Below are positions 26,624 through 37,817 of a DNA stretch of 64,000 bases, piece by piece. The notes beneath the pieces were generated by a model. The model saw only the letters and a program-made list of their open reading frames with translations, searched no databases and was not told where the DNA came from. Location: assembly GCF_017896165.1 (NCBI RefSeq), contig NZ_JAFCNB010000020.1, forward strand, positions 61,733 through 125,732, in the 5' to 3' direction. The position numbers and the translations under genes were made by a program. The stretch's first letter is position 1; every line of letters begins with the position of its first letter. The stretch is from Microbispora oryzae (lineage in GTDB: Bacteria; Actinomycetota; Actinomycetes; Streptosporangiales; Streptosporangiaceae).

Positions 26624-27337
26624 TCACCCGAAGGCAGCCCAATCGGCACCGCTGAACGGCCGATAGCCGATTGCCACCGTGCCTTGCAACCAGACCCTGA
26701 GCCGCAGGTTGGGTGGGGCGTCGTCACCGTTGACCTGCGCGACCCGGATGGACAACTCGCCGGACTCGCGCACGTGATGCACGTAATCGAGCAGCAGGTC
26801 GGGCACCCAGCCGAGCTCGGCGCCCTCACGTGTGACCAACAGTGCACGTGAATTCACTGGGTTGGCTGTGTCATCACGCAGCTCGAGAGCGTCCCCCGGG
26901 TGCAGTAGAGAGATACGAGTCTGCGCATCGGGTAGATGACGAGGTCCATGCACGAAGAACACGGCGGAAGTGCGCCCATCCTCGGCGACATGAGGCTCGG
27001 GAACGAGAGTGATCGAGTCGCCGGCTCGGCGACCGCCCGAGCGGCCCAGAACGACTAGCGGAGGGGAGCCGGCCGGTAGCCCGAGGACCGTGAGATAGCG
27101 CGGATAGTCGGCACGCCGTGGGTTCATGAGACGCTGGCTGAACAACGGAAAGAGCACCGGTGACTCGTAGCGACGCTCCAGGTCGCTGAACCCGAGTAGA
27201 GGTCTGAACCCTGGCATGTCCAGCACTCGTCGCAGGTAGGCGAAGGCGAAGCCGTCCTCGATCGTCTCCAGGAAACCGACAGGGCTGATGCGGCGAGACA
27301 CCGGATCCTGCATGGCGACCACGAGGCGAGGCGAGGT
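26624..27337 (-). CDS. HIRAN-like partner of a HipA-type kinase
   Basis: About 237 residues. Start uncertain (GTG 27337 or ATG 27313). N-terminal half: GFAFAYLRRVLDMPGFRPLLGFSDLERRYESPVLFPLF; C-terminal half resembles a HIRAN or HipA N-subdomain fold: RISLLHPGDALELRDD, NPVNSRALLVTREGAELGWVPDLLLDYV. In known toxin-antitoxin systems such an N-subdomain can be a separate small protein next to the kinase. GC content is visibly below the flanks. It begins just after the remains of the kinase gene and is itself intact. Function inferred from context only. Confidence 0.7.
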   Translation of the reverse strand, partial: TSPRLVVAMQDPVSRRISPVGFLETIEDGFAFAYLRRVLDMPGFRPLLGFSDLERRYESPVLFPLFSQRLMNPRRADYPRYLTVLGLPAGSPPLVVLGRSGGRRAGDSITLVPEPHVAEDGRTSAVFFVHGPRHLPDAQTRISLLHPGDALELRDDTANPVNSRALLVTREGAELGWVPDLLLDYVHHVRESGELSIRVAQVNGDDAPPNLRLRVWLQGTVAIGYRPFSGADWAAFG

Positions 27338-27377
27338 CACCGTGCTGGACGAGCGCGACGAGGGAGAACAGACCGTT

Positions 27378-28164
27378 CTAGCCTTCGAGGATCCTCCTCC
27401 TGTTCGCGTCCACAAGCTCCACTGCGAAGATACGTGCCGCCTCCGACATTTCTGGAACCGACATCGCCAGGTCGCTTATTTGATCTTTGCTGCAGGTCTT
27501 CAAACGGTCAAGCCAATATCGTTTGACCTGCGGATCAACCATGCTTAGCGCTCGTGTGCCGAACTCAACAAGAGTGACCTTACGGCACCCTTCGAACCTC
27601 CAGGCAGTCCCCCTCCTCAGGAACGCCTCCCACTCTCGCGCGCCTCCCATCGAACACAAGGTAGCCGACGAATACATCGAAGGCGCCGAACGCGTCTGGC
27701 CCGGTAAAATCGGGCGGTGGACCATAGTTGCGCAAAGCGCGGCGAATGTTCTCGAGGGTATGTCCCTCGTGGAGCCTGGCCCTGGGATCGTGGACTTGCC
27801 CCGTACTGTCGGTAAGCAACACATATCCAGGCTGAAGTTGCCAATCGGCGGGCTTCACGTTGTACGAGATGCATCCACGGTGGCCAGCACGAACAGCGAG
27901 ATCGATGTCGGCCCTGGGGACGCCGAGCAAACCTGCTATCTCCGAAGTAAGCTTCTCGGGCCAATGGTCGGCCTTTTCCGCCGTGTCGTTGCGGAGATTC
28001 GGCTTGAACAGCGCACGTCGCTGCGAATCGGACTCGATGAGCCAGACCTTCTCCTCCGAGCCGTCGGCCTCGAAGAGGTCAACGGCCCAGTGAGTCACGT
28101 CCACCACGGGGAAGCGCGCGACCATGGGAGGACCGTACAGCACTCGCGGTGACCGGTCGTACAC
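27378..28164 (-). pseudogene. HipA-like kinase gene lacking its catalytic core
   Basis: N-terminal part (28164 to about 27649): VWLIESDSQRRALFKPNLRN (the FKP lysine of HipA-type kinases), EIAGLLGVPRADIDLAVRAG, GHTLENIRRALRNYGPPPDF, then AFDVFVGYLVFD. In intact relatives this last motif is followed by the D-R-H-x-x-N catalytic loop and an S-x-D metal-binding motif. Here the sequence jumps, with a frame change near 27648, to the C-terminal part (REWEAFLRRGTAWRFEG, then YWLDRLKTCS, VPEMSEAARIFAVELVDANRRRIL) ending at 27378. About 50 residues holding the active site are gone. Confidence 0.75.
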
Positions 28165-28225
28165 GAATACAAATGGGTGGCTGGGTCGCCGGAAGTCGAG
28201 GACAGCGGCGCAGGACGGACCCGGG

Positions 28226-28666
28226 TCACCAGATGGGCAGCCACTCCGACAGATCGGCTCGCGCCCCGCTGGCCGAGATCCGGCCTGCCGCCGCGGCGTC
28301 GGCCCAGGGGAGCCGGCCGACGGCCAGCTCCAGCCAGGTGCGGGGGTCGGTCTCGATGACGTTCGGCGGGGTGCCGCGCGTGTGCCGCGGGCCCGCCACG
28401 CACTGCACGGCGGCGTACGGCGGTACGCGCACCTCCACCGACCGCCCCGGCGCCCGCGCCGCCAGCTCCTCCAGCAGGTGCCGCACGGCGGCGCGGGCGG
28501 CCTCCTTGAGGGGAGTCCGCCCGGCGTCGTAGGCGTCGAGCACCGCGCGGACGCAGGCGCCCGCCGCGGCGCTCACGGGACCGTCGAACGGCGGCCGGCC
28601 GAGCTCGGCGAGCTGCGCGTCGAGCGCCTCCCGCACCTTCTCCGGGTCCAGTCTGCGTGGGGGCAT
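28226..28666 (-). CDS. sterol carrier (SCP2-like) family protein
   Basis: 146 residues, small alpha/beta protein. Regions: [78 protein letters not shown] and a C-terminal [17 protein letters not shown]. The last two are the signature of the actinobacterial sterol-carrier-like family that sits beside purF in related genomes (recalled). Likely binds a lipid or small hydrophobic ligand. Follows the MFS gene by 17 bases on the same strand. Confidence 0.85.
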   Translation of the reverse strand: MPPRRLDPEKVREALDAQLAELGRPPFDGPVSAAAGACVRAVLDAYDAGRTPLKEAARAAVRHLLEELAARAPGRSVEVRVPPYAAVQCVAGPRHTRGTPPNVIETDPRTWLELAVGRLPWADAAAAGRISASGARADLSEWLPIW

Positions 28667-28683
28667 CCGCCCATTGTCGCGTC

Positions 28684-30156
28684 TCAGGCGACGGGCTCCA
28701 CGACCGCGGGCTCCGACGTGCCGGAGGACGTGCCGGAGGACGTGGCGGGCGACACGGCGGGCGACACGGCGGGCGGCGTGGCCGGGGTGCGCCGGCGGCC
28801 CAGCGAGTAGAGGCTGACCGGAACCCCCACGAATATGATCACCGCGGCCAGGATCAGGGTGAACTGGTACGCATCGAGGAACTTGTGCAGGGGCGGCCCG
28901 GCGACCGCGTCCTGCCTGGCGCTCAGCACGGCGCCCAGGATGGTGATGCCGAGGAGGCCGAAGACCTCGCGGGAGACGTTCAGCACGCCGGACGCCACCC
29001 CGGCCCGGGCGGGCGGCATGGCGCCGAGCACGAGGTTCGTCAGCGGGACGAGCAGGCCGCCGCCCGCGCCGTACACGAGGAACCAGGGGAGCAGGTCGAG
29101 GTAGCCGCTGCCCTCGCCCGCGCTGGACAGGCCGCCGATGGCCACGGCCATGAGCGCGAGACCCGCCGCGACTGTGGGACCGCTGCCGAACCGCTCGGCG
29201 ATCCGCGGCGAGACGACGGCGAGCACCGCCAGGAGCAGCGCCATCGGCACGAAGCCCGCGCCCGCCTCTGTGGGGCTGAAGCCGAGCGCGCTCTGCAGGT
29301 AGATCGCCGTGTAGAAGTAGATGCCGAAGACCCCGAAGGCCCACAGGCCCATTGACAGCAGCCCGCCGCTGAAGACCCGATCCCGGAACAGGCTGAGGTC
29401 GATCATGGGGCGCGCGGTGCGCGACTCGGCGACCACGAACGCGGCGGCGGCCAGTACGGCGAGCCCGAACGAGCCGAGGATCAACGGGGAGGTCCAGCCG
29501 CGTGACTCGCCCTCGATCAGGGCGAAGGTCAGCGCGAAGAGCGTGAGCGCCGAGGTGACCAGGCCGGGCAGGTCGAGCCCTGAGTGCGCTCCGGGGTCGC
29601 GCCCGATCTGGATCGACCGGGTCCCGATGACGGCGGTGACCACGCCGATCGGGGCGTTGATCAGGAAGACCCAGCCCCAGTGGGCGTGCTCGCTGAGCAG
29701 GCCGCCGGTCAGGGGACCGATGGCCAGGGCGAGCGCGCCGACCCCGCTCCAGACGCCGACGGCGGTTGCCCGTTCCCTGGGGTTGGGGAAGATCTTCGGC
29801 AGCAGCGCCAGCGACGTCGGCGCGAGCAGTGCGGCCCCCAGGCCCTGCGCCGCGCGGGCGGAGATCAGGGTCACCTCGCCGCCCGCGAGCCCGGCGGCCA
29901 CGGACGAGAGCGTGAAGACCGCCAGCCCGGCGAAGAAGGCCACCCGGGGGCCTAGCAGGTCGGCCAGCCGTCCGCCGACGAGCAGCAGGCCGGCGAACAC
30001 CAGAACGTAGGCGCTGACGATCCACTCCAGCGACGAGATCGACAGCCCGAGATCCCGCTGGATCGTCGGGAGCGCCACGTTGACCACGTTGTTGTCGAGA
30101 TAAGTCATGAACGTCGCCAGCGACACCGCGACGAGCGCCCACCATCTTCCACGCAT
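28684..30156 (-). CDS. MFS drug efflux transporter, 14-TM DHA2 type
   Basis: 490 residues, about 14 TM segments. DHA2 signatures: [19 protein letters not shown] in TM1 (motif D1), [17 protein letters not shown] (motif A), [20 protein letters not shown] (motif B), GPLTGGLL (motif C, antiporter). Proton-driven export of drugs or dyes. C-terminal tail has an SPAV/SGTS low-complexity run. The ATG at 30156 follows GAGGGGG; divergent from a TetR gene with an operator array between them, so almost certainly under its control. Confidence 0.93.
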   Translation of the reverse strand: MRGRWWALVAVSLATFMTYLDNNVVNVALPTIQRDLGLSISSLEWIVSAYVLVFAGLLLVGGRLADLLGPRVAFFAGLAVFTLSSVAAGLAGGEVTLISARAAQGLGAALLAPTSLALLPKIFPNPRERATAVGVWSGVGALALAIGPLTGGLLSEHAHWGWVFLINAPIGVVTAVIGTRSIQIGRDPGAHSGLDLPGLVTSALTLFALTFALIEGESRGWTSPLILGSFGLAVLAAAAFVVAESRTARPMIDLSLFRDRVFSGGLLSMGLWAFGVFGIYFYTAIYLQSALGFSPTEAGAGFVPMALLLAVLAVVSPRIAERFGSGPTVAAGLALMAVAIGGLSSAGEGSGYLDLLPWFLVYGAGGGLLVPLTNLVLGAMPPARAGVASGVLNVSREVFGLLGITILGAVLSARQDAVAGPPLHKFLDAYQFTLILAAVIIFVGVPVSLYSLGRRRTPATPPAVSPAVSPATSSGTSSGTSEPAVVEPVA

Positions 30157-30170
30157 GGATACCCCCTCTT

Positions 30171-30228
30171 GTACGTAGTACACGTACGGCGTACATGTAC
30201 GTCGTACAGGAGACCTTGTACGGCGTAT
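30171..30228. promoter_or_regulatory. array of four 11-bp palindromes, TetR operator
   Basis: Four related sites: 30171-30181 (GTACGTAGTAC), 30184-30194 (GTACGGCGTAC), 30197-30207 (GTACGTCGTAC) and 30218-30228 (GTACGGCGTAT). The first three are spaced 13 bp centre to centre, the last 21 bp. They fill the gap between the MFS and TetR genes. Confidence 0.8.
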
Positions 30229-30254
30229 AGTTGTCAAGCGGGAAGGGAGTGGCC

Positions 30255-30932
30255 ATGAGCGGAGGAGAACGGCTCAGCCGGCAGTTGGTGGTGGACAAGG
30301 CGATCGAACTCGCCGACGCCCACGGGCTGGAGACCCTCACGATCCGCAGGCTGGCGAAGGACCTCGGCGTGTCGCCGATGGCCCTCTACTGGCATTTCAA
30401 GAACAAGGACCTGCTGCTGGAGGCCGTGGCCGACCACGTGCTGGCCGAGGTGACGGTGACCCTCGGCCGAGGCGCGCCCTGGAACGAGCGGATGCGCGCC
30501 ATGATCGAGGCGCTGATCCGGGTGCTACGGCGTCACCCGTCGATGACGGAGATCTTCACGGTGATCGAGAAGGGCCGGGTCGACAGCTTCACCCAGGCCA
30601 CCGAGGCGGCCCTCCAGACCCTCGAAGAGGCGGGATTCGCCCTGAACGAGGCCTACTACGTCGCGTCCTACCTGCTCCACGGCGTCATCGCGCTGGTGGA
30701 CCAGGAGCCCGGCTGCCAGGGGCCCCGGGCGCCCGAGGAGCGGAAGGAGTGGCGCAGGCAGAAGCGGCTGTCCCTGGAGTCGCTGCCGCCCGACCGGTTC
30801 CCCTGCATGATCGCCTTCGCCAGGACGTACGAGGAGGAGCCCGACATCGACCACTACTACGAGTTCGGTCTCGGGCTGCTCGTGTCGGGGCTCGAGGCGA
30901 TGGCGTCGCGCCGGGCCGCCGGCCGGATCTGA
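30255..30932 (+). CDS. TetR-family repressor of the MFS transporter
   Basis: 225 residues. N-terminus [46 protein letters not shown] is the TetR-class HTH with the Y-W-H-F signature of the TetR (class B type) subgroup; C-terminal ligand domain (TetR_C-like) to residue 225. GGAAGGGAG just before the ATG at 30255 gives the start. Divergent with the efflux gene and its likely operators, the classic arrangement for drug-induced efflux. Its stop codon abuts the stop of the convergent crp-type gene with no gap. Confidence 0.92.
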   Translation: MSGGERLSRQLVVDKAIELADAHGLETLTIRRLAKDLGVSPMALYWHFKNKDLLLEAVADHVLAEVTVTLGRGAPWNERMRAMIEALIRVLRRHPSMTEIFTVIEKGRVDSFTQATEAALQTLEEAGFALNEAYYVASYLLHGVIALVDQEPGCQGPRAPEERKEWRRQKRLSLESLPPDRFPCMIAFARTYEEEPDIDHYYEFGLGLLVSGLEAMASRRAAGRI

Positions 30933-31601
30933 TCAGCGGGCGCGCCTGCGCAGGCCCTCCAGGTCGTGCACGATCACCCGGCGCCGGCCGGTCTCGATGA
31001 GGCCCCGGTCGCGGAGCGAGCGCAGCGCCTTGCTGACGGCCTCCCTGGAGGCCCCCGTCCAGCCGGCCAGCTCGTCCTGCGACAGCGGCAGGGCCACCCG
31101 GACGCCCTCGCTCGTCTGCTCGCCGTACCGCTCGGCGAGCTCCACCAGCCGGGTGGCGACCCGTCCCGTCGTGTCGAACGCGCCGTACTCCACCCGTTTG
31201 CGGTCGGCGTCCCGGAGCCTGCCGATGATCAGCCGCATGAGGAGTACCCCCACCCTGCCGTGCTCGCTCAGATAGCCGGTGAAATCGTGCACGACGAGGC
31301 CCTCGATGGGTTCGAGCGCCGTCACCGTACCGGACCGGGGATGGCCGTCCAGGGCGGACATGTCGCCCAGGAGCGCTCCGGGGCCCCGTACGGCGAGCAC
31401 GACCTCGCTGCCGCCCGCGGTGTGCGAGGAGACCTTGACCCGGCCGGACGTCAGCACGAGGACCCAGTCGGCCGAGTCGTCCTCGCTCATGACCGTCTCG
31501 CCGCGCTCCCACCGCCTGGTGCGGCCGACCGCTCGCAGGTCGGCCGCCTCCTCGGGCGTCAGCTGGGCGAGGAACTCGCCCGGTTCCGGACTGGTGGCCA
31601 C
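30933..31601 (-). CDS. Crp/Fnr-family cyclic-nucleotide-type regulator
   Basis: 222 residues from a GTG at 31601 (GGAGG 7 bases upstream). N-terminal cyclic-nucleotide-binding barrel; phosphate-binding cassette reads LGDMSALDGHPRSGTVTA, keeping the Arg-Ser pair that contacts cAMP in CRP, with Asp in place of the usual Glu. Long dimer helix (MRLIIGRLRDADRKRVEYGA) and C-terminal winged helix LSQDELAGWTGASREAVSKALRSLRDRGLIETGRRRVIV. Encoded 62 bp downstream of a nucleotide cyclase on the same strand, so ligand and sensor are likely made together. Confidence 0.93.
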   Translation of the reverse strand: MATSPEPGEFLAQLTPEEAADLRAVGRTRRWERGETVMSEDDSADWVLVLTSGRVKVSSHTAGGSEVVLAVRGPGALLGDMSALDGHPRSGTVTALEPIEGLVVHDFTGYLSEHGRVGVLLMRLIIGRLRDADRKRVEYGAFDTTGRVATRLVELAERYGEQTSEGVRVALPLSQDELAGWTGASREAVSKALRSLRDRGLIETGRRRVIVHDLEGLRRRAR

Positions 31602-31663
31602 CTGGAAACCTCCTCGATCGCCTGTCAGTAAAGCGGGTCGTACGGCGAGGAGCCGAGCCGGGG

Positions 31664-33799
31664 TCAGCCGAGGGACCGCAGCCGGTAGGCGTGCACCGTG
31701 CTCCGTCTGCCCTTGAGCGTGAGGTCGCCGAGCGATTCGAGCGCCGCGGGCCCGATCAGGTCGCGGGTGCTCTGCCCGATCACCACCGTGCCCGGTTCGG
31801 CGAGCGCCTGGAGCCGGGCCGCGACGTTGACCGCGTCGCCCATGGCGTTGAAGCCGCGGAACTCCGGGCTGCCGATGTTGCCCACCAGGGCCTGCCCGGT
31901 GTTCACGCCCACCCGGAAGGTCGGCCACTCCACCTGGGGCAGCCTCCCGGCCGCCTGCTCGGCCACGACCTCCCGCGAGACCCGCGCGGCGGCCTCCTGC
32001 AGTTCGAGCGCGGCCTGCGCGGCCCTGCCCGCGTGGTCCGCCTGCCGTACGGGGGCGTTGAAGAGCGCGAGCATCGCGTCGCCGACGAACTGGACGATCG
32101 TGCCGCCGTTGCCGAGGACGCACGGCACGGCGGCCGTGTGATAGCGGTTCAGCATCTCGACGATCTCCCCGGGGGCGACCCGCTCGGAGAACGTGGTGAA
32201 TCCCCGCAGGTCGGCGAACAGGGCCGTCACCTCCATCAGCCGGCCGCCCAGGGCCGCCTGATCGGGGTCCGACAGCAGGGAGTCGGCGACGTCCGGGGAC
32301 ATGTAGTGCCGGAACAGCGTATTGATCTCCTGGTAGAGCCGGACGTTCTCCAGGAAGATCGACATCTGGCCGGCCAGCGTGGCCGCCAGCGCCTCGTCCT
32401 GGGCCGTGACGCCGACCGGCACCGAGAGCGCCCCCGCGAGGCGGCCCTTCACGGTGAGCGGGTGGACGACGCGGCCGTCCGCCGAGACGGCGGTGCCCGC
32501 CGCGAGCTCGCCCGTCGCCGGGAAGTCCCCCTGCCCGGACGCGGCGGCGTCCCAGGGCACCAGGCGGCCGTCGCGCATCAGGCCCAGCCGCACGTCGCCG
32601 TACGCCTCCCTGATCCGGCCGAGGGCGGAGGAGAGCAACTCGGGCTCGGGCAGGCCCACCCGGGTCTGGCGGCCCACGTCGACCAGCGCCGCGAGCCGTT
32701 CGGACAGGTCGCGCTCGGCCGCCAGCGCGGCCCCCGCCCGGTCGAGTACGGCGGTCTGCCCCTCGGTCAGCCGGAACCGCCCGGCCAGCCGGGTGCTGAT
32801 CGGGGTGCCGGAACGGGTGCCGCCGCGCAGGTGGGCGACGAGCTCCTCCAGGGCCCGTTCGTAGTCGGCCTGGATCCGGCGGGCGGTGGCGGACAGCCCG
32901 GCCGCGTCGAACAGCCCGGCCGCCGCGCCCTCCCGGCGGAACTGCAGATAGGCGCTGTAGGCCACGAACAGGAACGCGAAGGTCAGCAGCAGATGCCACT
33001 CCCACCAGGACAGATGCCAGTTGAGGTGCGACATCGTCGCCAGCATGCCCTCGGCGAGCAGCGCGTACGCGGTGATGAGGCTGATGAGCACGGCCGCGGG
33101 CCGCCTGCGGTGGAGCCGGAACATCATCACCGCGGCGGCGGCGTACAGCGCCACCGTGATCAGGGAGTACTGCTCCAGCCCGGACCCCTCGGGCGGACGC
33201 GGGGCGCTGAGCGGGGTCAGCCCGGGAACGAGCGAGGCGATCCCCCAGCCGACGAGCACCACGAGGAGGCCGCCCCTGAGCGCGCCCTGGGCCCGGAGCA
33301 CGGCCGCCGCGGCACGCTCACCCAGGGGAAGCGCGGAGGTGAACGCGAAGACCGAGGCGATCGTGAGGCCCACCGGCTGGTCGAGGTCGAAGCCGACCGT
33401 CGCGGCGGGGTGGAAGATCTCCGGCGTGTCGAGGCCGTGGAGCAGGAAGAACCCGGCCGTGCTCATGAACACCAGTGAGACCAGCAGCAGCCGGGCGTCG
33501 GCGCGCCGCGCGGAGGACTGGCCGATGAGACCCCCGAGCGCGACGTTGATCCCCGCCACGCCCACGACCAGCCAGAAGTGACCCAGGTTGTCGTGCCACA
33601 TCAGGTCGGCGGCGGGGTTGGCCAGGAGCAGCCAGAGGCCGAGCAGCGGCAGCGCCAGATGCAGCGCCCACACCACGCCGCGCACGGGATGCGTCGCGGG
33701 CGGCAGATACGGCCCGGCCGCGGGCGCCGTCGGCTGCCCGGTCGTCTGCTCCGCCGCTGTCCGCTCGGTCATCGCGGTCACGTCGGTCTCGGCGGACAC
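31664..33799 (-). CDS. membrane class III nucleotide cyclase with GAF-like region
   Basis: About 711 residues from a GTG at 33799 (GGAGGAG upstream). Around eight TM segments in residues 40-290; a coiled/GAF-like region (about 300-490, including PLTVKGRLAGALSVPVG); C-terminal class III cyclase domain (about 520-710). Metal-binding Asp in ALFADLRGFTTFSE and in QFVGDAMLALF; transition-state Asn/Arg in GDAVNVAARL. The two purine-selecting positions, normally Lys and Asp in adenylyl cyclases, are Gln (TIVQFVGD) and Asn (FNAMGD). Makes cAMP and/or cGMP at the membrane, probably for the Crp-type protein encoded next. Confidence 0.92.
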   Translation of the reverse strand: MSAETDVTAMTERTAAEQTTGQPTAPAAGPYLPPATHPVRGVVWALHLALPLLGLWLLLANPAADLMWHDNLGHFWLVVGVAGINVALGGLIGQSSARRADARLLLVSLVFMSTAGFFLLHGLDTPEIFHPAATVGFDLDQPVGLTIASVFAFTSALPLGERAAAAVLRAQGALRGGLLVVLVGWGIASLVPGLTPLSAPRPPEGSGLEQYSLITVALYAAAAVMMFRLHRRRPAAVLISLITAYALLAEGMLATMSHLNWHLSWWEWHLLLTFAFLFVAYSAYLQFRREGAAAGLFDAAGLSATARRIQADYERALEELVAHLRGGTRSGTPISTRLAGRFRLTEGQTAVLDRAGAALAAERDLSERLAALVDVGRQTRVGLPEPELLSSALGRIREAYGDVRLGLMRDGRLVPWDAAASGQGDFPATGELAAGTAVSADGRVVHPLTVKGRLAGALSVPVGVTAQDEALAATLAGQMSIFLENVRLYQEINTLFRHYMSPDVADSLLSDPDQAALGGRLMEVTALFADLRGFTTFSERVAPGEIVEMLNRYHTAAVPCVLGNGGTIVQFVGDAMLALFNAPVRQADHAGRAAQAALELQEAAARVSREVVAEQAAGRLPQVEWPTFRVGVNTGQALVGNIGSPEFRGFNAMGDAVNVAARLQALAEPGTVVIGQSTRDLIGPAALESLGDLTLKGRRSTVHAYRLRSLG

Positions 33800-33841
33800 G
33801 TCTCCTCCACAGGTCCTCGACGGCGGCGGGCTCACGGCGGT

Positions 33842-33875
33842 CTGGGCCCTTCCGGCAGGCGCCGGAAGGGCCCAG
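33842..33875 (-). terminator. perfect hairpin after the purL operon
   Basis: 15-bp perfect stem CTGGGCCCTTCCGGC (33842-33856) / GCCGGAAGGGCCCAG (33861-33875) with a 4-base loop, 12 bases beyond the purL stop. Confidence 0.85.
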
Positions 33876-33887
33876 GCCGATACGGGC

Positions 33888-36139
<2,252 letters not shown>

Positions 36140-36143
<4 letters not shown>

Positions 36144-36823
36144 GCGTTCACCAGCCGCTTCAGAATCGAGGTGAAGAAGCCGCGGCCGTCCACACCGGGT
36201 GCGCCGGTGAGGTCTTCGACCGCGTGCTCGGGGTGGGGCATCAGGCCGACGACGTTCCCGGCCTCGTTCGCGATTCCCGCGATGTCGTTGAGCGAGCCGT
36301 TGGGGTTGCCGCCCGCGTACCGGAACACGACCCGGCCCTCGCCCTCAAGCTCCGCGACGGTGGCGGCGTCGGCGACGTACCGGCCCTCGCCGTGCTTGAT
36401 CGGCAGCACGATCTCCTGGCCCTCCGCGAAGTCGGCGGTCCAGGCCGTCCGCGCGTTCTCGACCCTGATCCGCTGGTCGCGGCAGACGTAGTGCAGTCCC
36501 TCGTTCCGGGTGAGAGCCCCGGGGAGCAGATGCGCCTCGCACAGGATCTGGAAGCCGTTGCACGTGCCGAGCACCGGCAGGCCGGCGCGAGCCGCCGGGA
36601 TCAGCTCGTCCATGAGCGGCGCGAAGCGGGAGATCGCTCCGCAGCGCAGGTAGTCGCCGTAGGAGAAGCCGCCGGGCAGGAAGACCGCGTCGACCCCCCT
36701 GAGGTCGTGCTCGGCGTGCCACAGCGGCACCGCCTCCGCCCCGGCCAGCCGTACGGCTCTCGCGGCGTCCTGGTCGTCGAGTGTTCCGGGGAAGGTGACG
36801 ACGCCCACCCGGGCAGCGCTCAT
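36140..36823 (-). CDS. purQ: phosphoribosylformylglycinamidine synthase subunit PurQ (glutaminase)
   Basis: 227 residues. Class I glutaminase that supplies ammonia to PurL. Motifs: [38 protein letters not shown], nucleophile Cys in [14 protein letters not shown], catalytic His/Glu in [15 protein letters not shown]. The ATG at 36823 has GGAGG 6 bases upstream; an in-frame ATG at 36883 does not. Separated from purS by an unrelated regulatory gene. Confidence 0.96.
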
Positions 36824-36907
36824 TAGTTCCTCCAAGGCGCACGCCACCGTCACCTGGTCGGACGGCGGTCTGTGGCGGTACACCTCAGGGTATCGAAGGC
36901 GCGAGAT

Positions 36908-36935
36908 GGGCCGCCCTGCCGGAGCGGGGCGGCCC
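36908..36935 (-). terminator. hairpin after the HATPase gene
   Basis: GGGCCGCCCTGC / GCGGGGCGGCCC stem (36908-36935) just beyond the stop at 36950, upstream of purQ, so purQ-purL probably have their own promoter in 36824-36907. Confidence 0.65.
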
Positions 36936-36949
36936 GGGGTCGGCCGAGG

Positions 36950-37399
36950 TCAGACGGCGGCCAGCCGCCGGTCGAGCGTGAGATGGTGGGCGATGGCGTC
37001 CTCGTCCCAGTCGAGCTCCTTGCACATGCGCACGGTCGTGCCACGCCCGGGAGTGATGTCGAAGGAGATGTCGTCCACCACGGCCCTCATGATGAGGATG
37101 CCGCGACCGTTTTCGGCGTCGCCGGGCGGATACTGCCGGGGAATGACCTGCAGTCCTTCCCCTCCGTCCGCGACGCGCAACTCGCAGCGGCCGTTGCCGA
37201 TGGTTGCCATGACCTCGTACCGATTCGCCGGGCCTCCATGCCGCACCGCGTTGGCGCAGGCCTCGGAAGTCGCCAGCAGGATGTCGGACACGCATTCCTT
37301 GGTGACGCCGAGTGAACGGAGCGCGTCCCCGACCACGCGCCGCACCATCGGAATGCCGATCGCCTCTCGTGGCATGGCCAGCGAGAACTCAATATCCAC
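36950..37399 (-). CDS. anti-sigma-factor-type HATPase (RsbW/SpoIIAB-like)
   Basis: 149 residues, a stand-alone GHKL ATPase domain. N-box: ILLATSEACANAVRHGG; G1 box: LRVADGGEGL; G2: GDAENGRGILIMRAVVDDIS. The single-domain size and lack of HisKA or sensor parts mark the serine-kinase anti-sigma class, which is paired with a STAS protein and a SigB/SigF-type factor. None is adjacent; the STAS protein at 15177-15530 is a possible partner (inference). Lies inside the purS-purQ-purL block. Confidence 0.9.
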   Translation of the reverse strand: MDIEFSLAMPREAIGIPMVRRVVGDALRSLGVTKECVSDILLATSEACANAVRHGGPANRYEVMATIGNGRCELRVADGGEGLQVIPRQYPPGDAENGRGILIMRAVVDDISFDITPGRGTTVRMCKELDWDEDAIAHHLTLDRRLAAV

Positions 37400-37546
37400 C
37401 GGACCCCTCCCCGGTGTCGAAGGTCACCAAGGAAGGTTTCCCCGATGAATCAGGGCTAACCGCAAAATCACGCGTCTGTTATTTACAACACGTCGCAGCG
37501 CTGGTTTGGGCCAGCCAAATGTCGGTCATAGGGGATTTGTTGCGCC

Positions 37547-37563
37547 GTTCACCTTGGGTGAAC
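37547..37563 (-). terminator. small hairpin after purS
   Basis: GTTCACC (37547-37553) / GGTGAAC (37557-37563) with a 3-base loop, 9 bases beyond the purS stop. Weak stem; may attenuate rather than end transcription. Confidence 0.45.
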
Positions 37564-37571
37564 CGTTTCAG

Positions 37572-37817
37572 TCACCCCTCGACGCGGATGTCGAAGTCCT
37601 CAATGACGGTGTTGGCCAGGAGCGTTTCGGCCATCTTCCGGACGTCCGAAAGTGCGGCCTCGTCAGCCGGGCCGTCCAGTTCGAGCTCGAACCGCTTGCC
37701 CTGCCGCACGCCGGAGACCCCGGAGAAGCCGAGCCGCGGCAGCGCCCGGGCGATGGCCTGGCCCTGCGGGTCGAGGATCTCCGGCTTGAGCATGACGTCG
37801 ACGATGACGCGCGCCAC
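37572..37817 (-). CDS. purS: phosphoribosylformylglycinamidine synthase subunit PurS
   Basis: 81 residues. Small scaffold subunit that bridges PurL and PurQ and forms the ammonia channel. MARVIVDVMLKPEILDPQGQ, IARALPRLGFSGVSGVRQGK, RFELELDGP and AETLLANTVIEDFDIRVE match the family from end to end. GGAGG lies before the ATG. First gene of the purine block on this strand. Confidence 0.95.
   Translation of the reverse strand: MARVIVDVMLKPEILDPQGQAIARALPRLGFSGVSGVRQGKRFELELDGPADEAALSDVRKMAETLLANTVIEDFDIRVEG

Noticed and set aside
28226..30340. 704-residue open frame on the minus strand
   Set aside because: Its first 560 residues are the wrong-frame reading of the MFS gene; only the last ~146 residues (from the ATG at 28666) form a real protein.
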